Assembly: GCF_013009345.1 (NCBI RefSeq)
Contig: NZ_JABELE010000004.1
Location: 124,001 to 188,000, forward strand
Origin: Acinetobacter geminorum
GTDB lineage: Bacteria > Pseudomonadota > Gammaproteobacteria > Pseudomonadales > Moraxellaceae
Length of the DNA stretch: 64,000 nucleotides
Direction of reading: 5' to 3'
Shown: one piece after another, positions 27,113 through 35,176 of the stretch
How the letters are laid out: each line of letters starts with the position of its first letter
Position numbering within the stretch: position 1 is the stretch's first letter
The notes under the pieces: model-generated
Database searches by the model: none
Told to the model about the DNA's origin: nothing
What the model saw: only the letters and a program-made list of their open reading frames with translations
Translations under genes and position numbers: made by a program

Positions 27113-27133
27113 TTGAATATGTAACAAAATCAA
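27113..27133. promoter_or_regulatory. Candidate UmuDAb-type (SOS-like) operator upstream of umuC
   Basis: A 21-base element starting TTGAATATGTAAC and ending TCAA. From memory, the published UmuDAb operator of Acinetobacter has the same length, starts TTGAA, shares the central ATGTAAC and ends TTCAA, so most positions agree. A wider inverted repeat GATTTTG/CAAAATC overlaps it. Its position before a lone umuC fits a damage-repressed promoter. Confidence 0.55.
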
Positions 27134-27224
27134 GTTAACAAAATTTTTAGCAGAATGCTAGGGTGGTTCTGTGGGTTTAACTTAGGTTAACCATGGAAAA
27201 AATAGATAAGGTTTTAATATTTTT

Positions 27225-27262
27225 AAAAAAAAAGGAGATCGCATCGATCTCCTTTTTTTTTA
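27225..27262. terminator. Terminator after the TonB-dependent receptor gene
   Basis: AAAGGAGATCG (27231-27241) pairs with CGATCTCCTTT (27245-27255) around a 3-base loop, flanked by long A and T tracts, so it can act on both strands. Confidence 0.88.
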
Positions 27263-27287
27263 TGACACATTCAACGTCAGTTTTTGA

Positions 27288-29522
27288 TTACCACTTATGA
27301 CTATAAGTTACTTTAAGCGTTGCACCATTTGCCACTAAATGGCTAGTGTTATCGCTAGTTCGTAATAATTGGCTATAGAGAGGATAATACTTGCGGTTAA
27401 ACATGTTCTCTAAACCAATCGTCACAGTGTCTTTTTTGTTAAGCGCAAAGCTACTGATTAAATCTGCTGTTGTATAAGTTTTTACATCATAGCGACCAAA
27501 ACTATTTTTGCCATTTAAGCGGTAATCTTCTGAACCAAAGTAAGTGGCTTGTAGACGATTCGTCCAAGTTTCCGTTGGACTATAAGAAATATAACCTGTG
27601 AGTTTTAATGGTGGAATACGGAAACCTGTCATGTCTTGTTCAGCACCGTTTTGAGGTTTTTCACGGCCTTTCATCCACGTAACACTACCACCAGTTCCCC
27701 AAACATTGGCATCATCAAGATAATCAAAAGTTGCTTCAATACCAGTGACTTTTTCTTTGGTTCTAGCGAGTACTAAACCATTGTTGAACGATTGCACAGC
27801 ACCTAGGTCGGAAGTGGAGTGGAAGACCGCTAAACTTGAAGAGAAGTTATTGAAGTTCCCTTTCCAGCCTAACTCGTAGTTATCTACTTTTACGGGTTCT
27901 AAGAATGACGAACCAAGGTTAAAACCTTCACCAGCATTACGAATAATCAAACCAACATCAGGTAATTGGAAACCTTGGTTAAAAGATGCATAAATCGAGT
28001 GTTTGTCATTTGGAGAGAAAGTCACGTTAGCATTGTACAACCATGCATCAGCTTTCACTTTTCCGCCCTCGACGGTGTAAGGGTTGGGCTTACCTAATTG
28101 TGATAAAGGAACAAAGCTATCAATTTGGGCATAGCTGTCTTCATAACGCGTACCAGCTTCTGCTGACCATTGGTCATTAAAGCGGTGTTTTAACTGTATA
28201 AAACCACCCATACTTTGCGTGGTGAGTTCAGGTAAATAAGTAAGTTTGCCAATTTTTACAAACTCTAAGCCACCAGATTGATCATAAATGTCAGGATCGA
28301 AAATATCTAAAGGCATTTCGCTTTTTTCGCGGCTAAAGTCACCACCCCAAACCAATGATGTATCACCTAAGAACTCAAGTGGTGTGGTCACAGTTAAACG
28401 GCTACCGAGTACGTTATTTTCTTGATAAATCTGATCGACTTGCTTACCACGATTCGCATTTCCACGCGCATCAAACGGTGAAAAACGTGTAAAGAAGTCG
28501 CGGTAATAAATTTGAGCATCAACCTTATTGCCAAAAAAATCTTTATGGTTGTAAGTCAAATTGTATATCTGGTTTTCATTTTTATTTTGGTCTTTGAGCT
28601 TTAAGCCTTTAATTGCTTTTGCTGGTACAGTTCCAGCAGCGGCATTCTTAACACTTGGATCAGATGCATAGTCTGAATCTTGCTCAGCATTATAGTAATT
28701 TGCAGCGAATTGTAGATATTGGTTGTCATCAATATGGTAACCAAGCTTACCGCCTACGCTGTAGCCATCGGAGTCATATAAATCACCCTGACTTGGTTCT
28801 GGTGCAACACGGTCACCACTTGCATCGTACGGGCTACCAATACGTTGATAACCAAAGTCGAACGCGTAATCAAAGGCATTAAAGCTACCTGTGAAATATT
28901 GGTGAATATCGCCACTTAAAGCATTAGAACGGAAATTTGTTAAAGGTGTTTGAAGCCCAACCACGGTTTTAGCTGTAGGTTCACCGCCCGCAGCTTTTGT
29001 AGTAATTGAAATAATACCGCCCGCAGCACCGCCACCATAAATTGCGTTACTGCCGCGAATCACTTCAATATTTGCAATACTTTCAGGATCAATTGCTGAA
29101 AGTCCGCGTGATGTGTCACGTGTAAGGTTCATCGGCACGCCATCGACTAAGATGAGGGCATTACGACCACGTAAGGTTTGACCGTAATCGGTAATGGTGC
29201 GGCTTGAATCGGACAAACCCGGTACGGCTTTTGCTAAAACAGTCGCAATACTTCCAGATGAACCATTTCTTAAAAGTTCAATTTGTTTCTCATCTAGCTT
29301 GGTGACTTGTTTGGCAGAGGTAGAGAGTTCATCTGCGCGTGAAGCAGTAATTGTAATTGTCGGGAGAGCTTCAGGCTTTTTTTCAACATCTGTTGTCTCA
29401 GAGGCTGAGGCTGCAAAGGCCGAGTTTGAGAGAAAGATGGCCCCACCAAGTGAAAGGACTGGAATGATATTTTTTACTTCAGACTTCCTCGTAAAAAGCT
29501 TATTACTCTTCTTATTTCCCAT
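27288..29522 (-). CDS. TonB-dependent siderophore receptor
   Basis: This 744-residue outer-membrane receptor has a signal peptide ending SNSAFA near residue 37, a TonB-box-like LPTITITASR near residue 53, and a plug domain (VPGLSDSSRTITDYGQTLRGRNALILVDGVP and IEVIRGSNAIYGGGAAGGII). A 22-strand barrel follows, ending in an aromatic residue. It follows the siderophore biosynthesis operon on the same strand and has its own Fur-box match, so it most likely imports the ferric form of the siderophore made by that operon. Ligand assignment is by neighbourhood only. Confidence 0.9.
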   Translation of the reverse strand: MGNKKSNKLFTRKSEVKNIIPVLSLGGAIFLSNSAFAASASETTDVEKKPEALPTITITASRADELSTSAKQVTKLDEKQIELLRNGSSGSIATVLAKAVPGLSDSSRTITDYGQTLRGRNALILVDGVPMNLTRDTSRGLSAIDPESIANIEVIRGSNAIYGGGAAGGIISITTKAAGGEPTAKTVVGLQTPLTNFRSNALSGDIHQYFTGSFNAFDYAFDFGYQRIGSPYDASGDRVAPEPSQGDLYDSDGYSVGGKLGYHIDDNQYLQFAANYYNAEQDSDYASDPSVKNAAAGTVPAKAIKGLKLKDQNKNENQIYNLTYNHKDFFGNKVDAQIYYRDFFTRFSPFDARGNANRGKQVDQIYQENNVLGSRLTVTTPLEFLGDTSLVWGGDFSREKSEMPLDIFDPDIYDQSGGLEFVKIGKLTYLPELTTQSMGGFIQLKHRFNDQWSAEAGTRYEDSYAQIDSFVPLSQLGKPNPYTVEGGKVKADAWLYNANVTFSPNDKHSIYASFNQGFQLPDVGLIIRNAGEGFNLGSSFLEPVKVDNYELGWKGNFNNFSSSLAVFHSTSDLGAVQSFNNGLVLARTKEKVTGIEATFDYLDDANVWGTGGSVTWMKGREKPQNGAEQDMTGFRIPPLKLTGYISYSPTETWTNRLQATYFGSEDYRLNGKNSFGRYDVKTYTTADLISSFALNKKDTVTIGLENMFNRKYYPLYSQLLRTSDNTSHLVANGATLKVTYSHKW

Positions 29523-29561
29523 TGTCTCGCCCTGAGAGTGATTTTAAATTGTCAGGATTAT

Positions 29562-29580
29562 AAATGAGAATCATTGTAAT
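29562..29580 (-). promoter_or_regulatory. Fur box before the TonB-dependent receptor gene
   Basis: TGAGAATCATTGTAA (29565-29579) matches the Fur 7-1-7 consensus TGATAAT-N-ATTATCA at 11 of 14 scored positions, 43-57 bases before the receptor start. Confidence 0.7.
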
Positions 29581-29624
29581 TAACAATATTATTAATTGCT
29601 TTAAAATAATATATTTGAAATTTA

Positions 29625-29674
29625 TTCAAACCCTTTTAGGGGAATAGGTATTTATTCCCCTAAAAGGGTTTGAA
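29625..29674. terminator. Perfect 22-bp hairpin between the siderophore operon and the receptor gene
   Basis: Arms 29625-29646 and 29653-29674 are exact reverse complements with a 6-base loop. It begins 7 bases after the stop of the last biosynthesis gene. Without a clear T tract on the minus strand it may stop transcription only partly, or protect the 3' end of the biosynthesis mRNA. Confidence 0.65.
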
Positions 29675-29680
29675 CAGTGA

Positions 29681-30457
29681 TTAGGTGTTCTTAAAAGTAT
29701 TGAGGTGGTTTTGATGAGCACGGCGAATAATGCTTCGGTCATCTCCAAGTACAAAAAGCTGAACAGATTGTTGTTTCCAAGCAGCAATATCTTCAGGTTT
29801 TCGGGGAATTGCGCAGAAATGCTTTTGGCTGTTTTTAGTCTTTGCATACATCTCTTGAACTTTTTTTTTCACTTTTGGATGGCTGGTTTGCCAAGGCATT
29901 CCCATAGATTGAGAAAGGTCGGCAGCACCTTCCAGAATAATATCAATACCTTCAACTTTTAAAATTTCATCAAGCTGTCCTAATCCTTCCAAGCTTTCAA
30001 TCATAGCAATGACAACCGTTTCGCTTGCTGCGTGTTGAACAAAACTAGCTAAATCATCCATGCCGTATCGATTCAACCTTGTCGAATTCAGTCCTCTTTG
30101 ACCAAGCGGCATATAGTGGCAATAATTCACAGCTTCTCGTGCCTGCTGGGCATTTTCAATACGCGGGAAAACAATACCCGTTACCCCTGCATCGAGCAGA
30201 GGTAGTACTAGATGGTTAGCGCTTAGAGGAACTCTGACAAAAACATCAAGATTCATGGCTCTAGCGGCTAAAATCATGATCTCGACTTGGGATGTACTGA
30301 ATAAAGTGTGTTCCAAGTCGATAATAATAAAGTCATAGCCCGCAAGTGCTAGTTGCTCGACATTAATCGGAGAAGCTACGGAACAAAATATTCCGTAAAG
30401 CATCTCTCCATTTGCTATTCGTTTCTTAAAAGAAATCGAATGCTTATTCATATTCAA
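29681..30457 (-). CDS. HpcH/HpaI aldolase-family citrate synthase (SbnG-like)
   Basis: This protein of about 258 residues has the HpcH/HpaI fold: LYGIFCSVASPINVEQLALAG, the metal-site DFIIIDLEHTLFS, VFVRVPLSANHLVLPLLDAG, GIVFPRIENAQQA and the later metal/arginine region. In staphyloferrin B loci the same family member (SbnG) makes citrate from oxaloacetate and acetyl-CoA for siderophore assembly. Its position at the end of an sbnABCD(EF) operon supports that role here. The first ATG (30457) overlaps the stop of the synthetase gene by 14 bases; the ATG at 30451 is an alternative. Confidence 0.82.
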   Translation of the reverse strand: MNMNKHSISFKKRIANGEMLYGIFCSVASPINVEQLALAGYDFIIIDLEHTLFSTSQVEIMILAARAMNLDVFVRVPLSANHLVLPLLDAGVTGIVFPRIENAQQAREAVNYCHYMPLGQRGLNSTRLNRYGMDDLASFVQHAASETVVIAMIESLEGLGQLDEILKVEGIDIILEGAADLSQSMGMPWQTSHPKVKKKVQEMYAKTKNSQKHFCAIPRKPEDIAAWKQQSVQLFVLGDDRSIIRRAHQNHLNTFKNT

Positions 30458-33400
30458 TTTCCTTAATGAGGCTGAGCGGGTTCGGCGTGGTTTGTACTCT
30501 TAAGCGAATTTCCGGAAGGAAACGGCGGCTTGCAAGCTGTTCAATATCGATGGTGTCATCTGTAAATTTAAACAATTCATATCGCTCTGCAAACTCTGGG
30601 TGAGCTTCTTTATGTTGATTGATGATGGTTCTTAACATGGTCCAGAATTTGATTTCATCGAAGTCATAATGTTCATTTAAGAAAATCGCTAACTCTGCCA
30701 AATTTACAAACCAAAGCGCATCTTGGGTAAAATCTCTTAACTCATTTGGAGAATGGGTTTCCAAGAACGAGTTCGGGTTAATCTTGGCATGTTCTTTTGG
30801 TGCATCTTGTAAGTTAGGTAAAAGCTCGGGCTCACGTAAAAGATGACGACTAAAACGAATTCCATCGTGGAAATCTTTCAATGCAGCTTTAACGGGTAAG
30901 CCATTTTTATGAATCAGTACCATGTTTTGTGCATGTGACTCTAAAGCGAGGCCGTGGCACCATAAAATATGCATGATTGGTAAATAAGCATTGGTGAGTA
31001 ATTTTTCTAACCAGAACTCGATACCGTACTCTTGAATCCACTCATCGATTAGCGGTTTTTGGTCCGTATCAACTTGCATTAGTCCTGTTACTGGCGTTGC
31101 CGATTCGCCTTCTTTTAAGTAGCTGTAAATACTTTCGCGCCAAATGCAGGCGAGTGCGCCGTATTGAACAGGTAGCGCAATTTGCTGGTTCACTGAAAGG
31201 CCGCCAATCTCTCTTAAAATAACAGGCTTGCGCTGTTTTTCTAAAATAGGGTCTTGTTCAACAATGTTATAAAGCCAATCACTCATTTTTGCCGCATTTT
31301 GAACGGTATGTGGTGCCAATACACGAGAGGTAGAAGTATTGACTAAGTTCATTGCCAACTTGAGAGAAAGCGCCGAGATATCACTAATATTCGATAAGGT
31401 TCGAATTGACTGTTGCGGTAAGTAAGTCGGACCTTCAATATCTAACGGAATGATCAGTTGGTTGCTGATTGCATCTTGATAATATAATTCAATAATTTTA
31501 TCCCACTGCCATGGATGAATTGGGGTCAGGATATAATCTTTAAAATCTACATTTTGCTCTTTCAATTGATCATTAATAGTTTGTAGATCTTTTTCTGAAA
31601 AATGCTGCTTATAAAGCTGCTCTAAGTTAATGGTTTCACTTAAAACCAGTTTGCATAAACTGTTATGAGTCGCTGCCCATTTAACCGTAAAACCTTCAGA
31701 AAGCTCAGGTGCATATTTTTGATTTTCTTTTAAATCGAAGCCGATACGAGACTTAAAGCTTGGATGGTATAAATGCGCATTTGTAATCCTTGCTTCTTGT
31801 TCTAAATAAGGCAAAGTTCTTAAAGGTTGGGCAGGTGCTTGGCTCAAAGTCTGCGCATGTTTAACGTAAGTTAAATTGAGTTCATCATTAAAGTTTTGCC
31901 ATTTAACTGGGTCAGCTTCAATAATATTTTTTAGATCGGCAAGTAGCATTTTTAAGTTAGGACGAGTTTCAGCGCCTAAAGTAATATCAGAACGGACTAA
32001 GCTTGAAGGATCTAGCTTAATTCGTTTAAAGCTGAAATGTCGTTTAGCTGCGCATGTATAGAAAACTGTATCGGAAATATAAAACTTGATCTGACCTTTA
32101 GAAAGTTCATATTTAAACGTATTTTCAAAAATAAGCGCTTCTAATAATTGGCCCATCACTCGATTTTCTGCAAGAGTCTTATAGTTGGCTTGCTGTGTCG
32201 GTTGAAGAGAGCAAAGGGCCTCTGCACCGCGATATTTATAAATAGGATTTTCAACTTCAATCCAGATTGGATTGCCACCACTGTGGTAGAGCGTATTTAA
32301 CATATTTGCCTTGATTGGTAGTGTGAGTGAATTAATTAATAAATCGCGGTAGTGCTGACCTTTATCGGTAAAGCTTTCTTTAGTGAGCGTAAGGCGAGTG
32401 GCTTGCCATAGCACGCTTTCTTCAATAACCGTAACTCGTGAAATTGCGCTGATGAGATGCGCAATATGGTTGATGACGAGGTAATATTTTAAAAAGGTCC
32501 ATGCATCTTTTTGAGAGAACCAAACGGTACTATCTTCAGAAATAGATGAGTCATCTTCTATCATTTCTGGAACAATACTAATGCCTTCCATATCTCTAAG
32601 AATGAGGCGATGTGGATAGCCATTTTTAAATTCCATTAAACTGTTTTGCATATGCGCCTCTACACTAATGCCTTTGTTTGCAAACAATTCAATTAATGGA
32701 ATGAGTGAAACTTTAACGTACTGTTTCCACCAAAAAGTAATGAAGTCTTTTGCATCAGGTGCTTGTAAATTTTGGTTGGGTGCAGCTTGTTGAATAAAGC
32801 TTAGTAGAGGAGTTTCATGGTGCTCATTTTCTTCAACTAGGCCACCGAGCATTCTGGTATTTTCTAATACATCAGGTGTGAGTCCAGCTCTATAAATAAT
32901 GCCAAATGAACTTTCAAGCTCTGGAATTTTGACTGTTCTTGCTTCTAGTTCCGGCAGAATCACAAGGTCAGGATATTGTTCATTAATCTTGTGATTGATA
33001 ATAATTTTGCTTGCATCAATAGCTCTTTCCATTTCATCCATTGGGTTATTACGAATGAAACTGGTAATACGCACGTCAATTGAGAGTTTTAAAAATAGGT
33101 TCGATTGAGGCAGCCAGACTGTGCGAACTGATGAGGTTGGCCATACGGTTTGGCCTAATGCACCCAGATGTATGATCTCTTGACTGTCTAAATATTTCTT
33201 TAAAGATGGATGTTGAACTAAGAAGTTGGCTTGCCAAGGGTGGGTCGGCATAAGCTCATAATTTGCTAAGTTTTCTTGCAAACGCTCTTTCGCAGTTTCT
33301 AAAACTTCATCTTCAATACGGTGAGAAGGTTCGGTCTCGCTGACTAGCTTTTCGATTAAAGAAGAATGAATCGCGAAGTAGTGTAGCTGGAAACTTGCGT

Positions 33401-33971
33401 CTAACTCAGGGCTATACTTTTTCATGTCTTCTTTAGAAAAGCCTAAGTTGGCTTTAGAGGTGACATGAAAAGGGTGGCCATATAACATGCCTTGTTCAGT
33501 AGCCTGAAAACCACTTACTGCATTAGATGTTGTTTGAGATGGTCTATTTTCTAAAAAGAATTTTGTGTTCTCGATACTATTGGCAATATCGGAATAAAGG
33601 TTCTTGTTCTGGTTTTTGTCTTTAAATAAGCTATTTAACTCATCGGTAATGAGCTTCACTAACTTTTTAGGATCAGTTAGAGAGTCAAATGTATTTTCGC
33701 TTAAGTTTTGCAGAGCAAAGCTACGTTGATATCGATGATAGCCAGTGGTTGAGAAGTGTTGAACTGCTCCATAAACAATCGTATTAGACGCATTAAACGT
33801 GTAAGAAAAATAGATCGAGTTCGGCTGTTCCGCATCTTGTGTAAATAAAGGAGAGTCTTGAGCTGGGATAATGTGCTTTTCAAGATCTACTTTAAGTTCA
33901 CGAAAGAAAGTATTCAGGTACTGTTCGAAAAGTTTATAAGACCATGCATCGGTTGTAATAATTGAGTTCAT
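30444..33971 (-). CDS. Fused double NIS siderophore synthetase (SbnE-SbnF fusion)
   Basis: This 1175-residue protein contains two complete IucA/IucC synthetase units in a row. The N-terminal unit resembles SbnE: LYGHPFHVTSKANLGFS near residue 163, MPTHPWQANFL, TVWPTSSVRTVW, and ISVEAHMQNSL near 438, with PTSSVRT forming part of the ATP site. The C-terminal unit resembles SbnF: YHPSFKSRIGF near 735, TPIHPWQWDKII, QQSIRTLSNIS, TSTSRVLAPHT, YGALACIWRESIY, ESHAQNMVLIHKNG near 1010 and the terminal TTPNPL. In staphyloferrin B assembly E joins citrate to 2,3-diaminopropionate and F adds the second amine. Neither half lacks a motif I can see. The gene overlaps the transporter gene before it by 4 bases. 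Confidence 0.9.
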   Translation of the reverse strand: MNSIITTDAWSYKLFEQYLNTFFRELKVDLEKHIIPAQDSPLFTQDAEQPNSIYFSYTFNASNTIVYGAVQHFSTTGYHRYQRSFALQNLSENTFDSLTDPKKLVKLITDELNSLFKDKNQNKNLYSDIANSIENTKFFLENRPSQTTSNAVSGFQATEQGMLYGHPFHVTSKANLGFSKEDMKKYSPELDASFQLHYFAIHSSLIEKLVSETEPSHRIEDEVLETAKERLQENLANYELMPTHPWQANFLVQHPSLKKYLDSQEIIHLGALGQTVWPTSSVRTVWLPQSNLFLKLSIDVRITSFIRNNPMDEMERAIDASKIIINHKINEQYPDLVILPELEARTVKIPELESSFGIIYRAGLTPDVLENTRMLGGLVEENEHHETPLLSFIQQAAPNQNLQAPDAKDFITFWWKQYVKVSLIPLIELFANKGISVEAHMQNSLMEFKNGYPHRLILRDMEGISIVPEMIEDDSSISEDSTVWFSQKDAWTFLKYYLVINHIAHLISAISRVTVIEESVLWQATRLTLTKESFTDKGQHYRDLLINSLTLPIKANMLNTLYHSGGNPIWIEVENPIYKYRGAEALCSLQPTQQANYKTLAENRVMGQLLEALIFENTFKYELSKGQIKFYISDTVFYTCAAKRHFSFKRIKLDPSSLVRSDITLGAETRPNLKMLLADLKNIIEADPVKWQNFNDELNLTYVKHAQTLSQAPAQPLRTLPYLEQEARITNAHLYHPSFKSRIGFDLKENQKYAPELSEGFTVKWAATHNSLCKLVLSETINLEQLYKQHFSEKDLQTINDQLKEQNVDFKDYILTPIHPWQWDKIIELYYQDAISNQLIIPLDIEGPTYLPQQSIRTLSNISDISALSLKLAMNLVNTSTSRVLAPHTVQNAAKMSDWLYNIVEQDPILEKQRKPVILREIGGLSVNQQIALPVQYGALACIWRESIYSYLKEGESATPVTGLMQVDTDQKPLIDEWIQEYGIEFWLEKLLTNAYLPIMHILWCHGLALESHAQNMVLIHKNGLPVKAALKDFHDGIRFSRHLLREPELLPNLQDAPKEHAKINPNSFLETHSPNELRDFTQDALWFVNLAELAIFLNEHYDFDEIKFWTMLRTIINQHKEAHPEFAERYELFKFTDDTIDIEQLASRRFLPEIRLRVQTTPNPLSLIKEIEYE

Positions 33972-35173
33972 TCTTGTGCCTCTTCTAAAATTGTATCCAT
34001 TAAGAATCTGTTCAAAATCACCACTAATCCCGCACCAATAAAAAATAAAGAAGTGCAGATTAATGCGGCTGTAATATTGAAAAATGAGTAGGTAAGCGTG
34101 ATGGTGATCGGACCAAAAAGTTGGCCTAAGACAAAGGCACTGTTAGAAATGCCGATCACTTTTCCTTGGCTTTGAGTGCCAGCTTTTAGAGAAATCGTGT
34201 GTAAGATCGAAGGAATAAGCGCTGCAAAGCAAAAACCTTGTATGAGTCGTAATACGAGAATGAGCCAGAGATTCGAAACCCATATCAATGCGAAAATCGT
34301 GATGCCACAAATTAAAGAGGCATAGATAAAATTATTAAAAGAATCTCCTTTGTCATCATTTCTTTTTCCCCAATAGGTTGCCGCAATAAAAGCAGCTCCC
34401 CATGAAAGTGCATGGATTGTGCCTGTTAAGCTTGCAGCAGATAACGATGAGTGAATGTTTTGGCTTATTTCACTAATGTATAAAACGAAGCAAGACACTA
34501 AACCAAAACCACCGGCTTGCACCAAGATGCCGGCACTCAACCAAGAAAAAATTGTTCTATCAAAAAAGTCTGGAATTTTAGATTTTTCTTTGGTTTTTAC
34601 AGCCTCAGTTTTAACTGGATTGGCTAATAAAAAGGATGCGATCACAATTAATATAACTACAATAAATGCAGTTGCATTAAGTAATATTTCAACCCGCCAG
34701 TGGTCCATAAATATACCGCCGAGCACGGGACCACATAGGCAAGCTAGCGCAACACTACTTTGTAGTTGTCCAAAAGCGGCACCTCGTTGTTGTTCATTCG
34801 AAAGATATGAAACATAGGCATTCAAAATGACGGAAAGACCGCAAAAACCGAGCAAAATCCGCGCAAAAATAAATAGGTATAAATGCTGGGCGCTCGCCAT
34901 GAGCAGTATTGAAATACAGAAGCCAGCCAGAGAAAGTAACAAGGCTTTTTTATGGCCGAATGTGTCGGATAGGTGCCCCACAATTGGTGCGGTAAATAAA
35001 CTACCAATGGCTGGAGCCGCGAGTGCCAAACCTGCCCAGATTGTGGGAGCACTCATATGCGCCGTTAGTTTTTCCATATAAAGCGGCATGATCGGAATAA
35101 GCACCATGAGCCCGAAAGTGGAAAAAAACTGACAGAGCAAAATAATGAAATGATCTAGGCGAGATGAGCGCAT
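33968..35173 (-). CDS. MFS transporter, siderophore exporter (SbnD-like)
   Basis: This 401-residue protein has about 12 membrane segments, the A-motif IVGHLSDTFGHKKALLLS between TM2 and TM3, and a helix-rich C-terminal half. In the staphyloferrin B locus sbnD encodes the MFS exporter between sbnC and sbnE, exactly the position found here. It should export the finished siderophore across the inner membrane. Start and stop overlap or nearly touch both neighbours (4-base overlap with the fused synthetase gene, 3-base gap from sbnC). Confidence 0.88.
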   Translation of the reverse strand: MRSSRLDHFIILLCQFFSTFGLMVLIPIMPLYMEKLTAHMSAPTIWAGLALAAPAIGSLFTAPIVGHLSDTFGHKKALLLSLAGFCISILLMASAQHLYLFIFARILLGFCGLSVILNAYVSYLSNEQQRGAAFGQLQSSVALACLCGPVLGGIFMDHWRVEILLNATAFIVVILIVIASFLLANPVKTEAVKTKEKSKIPDFFDRTIFSWLSAGILVQAGGFGLVSCFVLYISEISQNIHSSLSAASLTGTIHALSWGAAFIAATYWGKRNDDKGDSFNNFIYASLICGITIFALIWVSNLWLILVLRLIQGFCFAALIPSILHTISLKAGTQSQGKVIGISNSAFVLGQLFGPITITLTYSFFNITAALICTSLFFIGAGLVVILNRFLMDTILEEAQE

Positions 35174-35176
35174 GAT

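Noticed and set aside
29625..29674. Insertion-sequence end or integrated element border
   Set aside because: No transposase gene, no second copy and no target duplication in the window; a long transcript-end hairpin is simpler.
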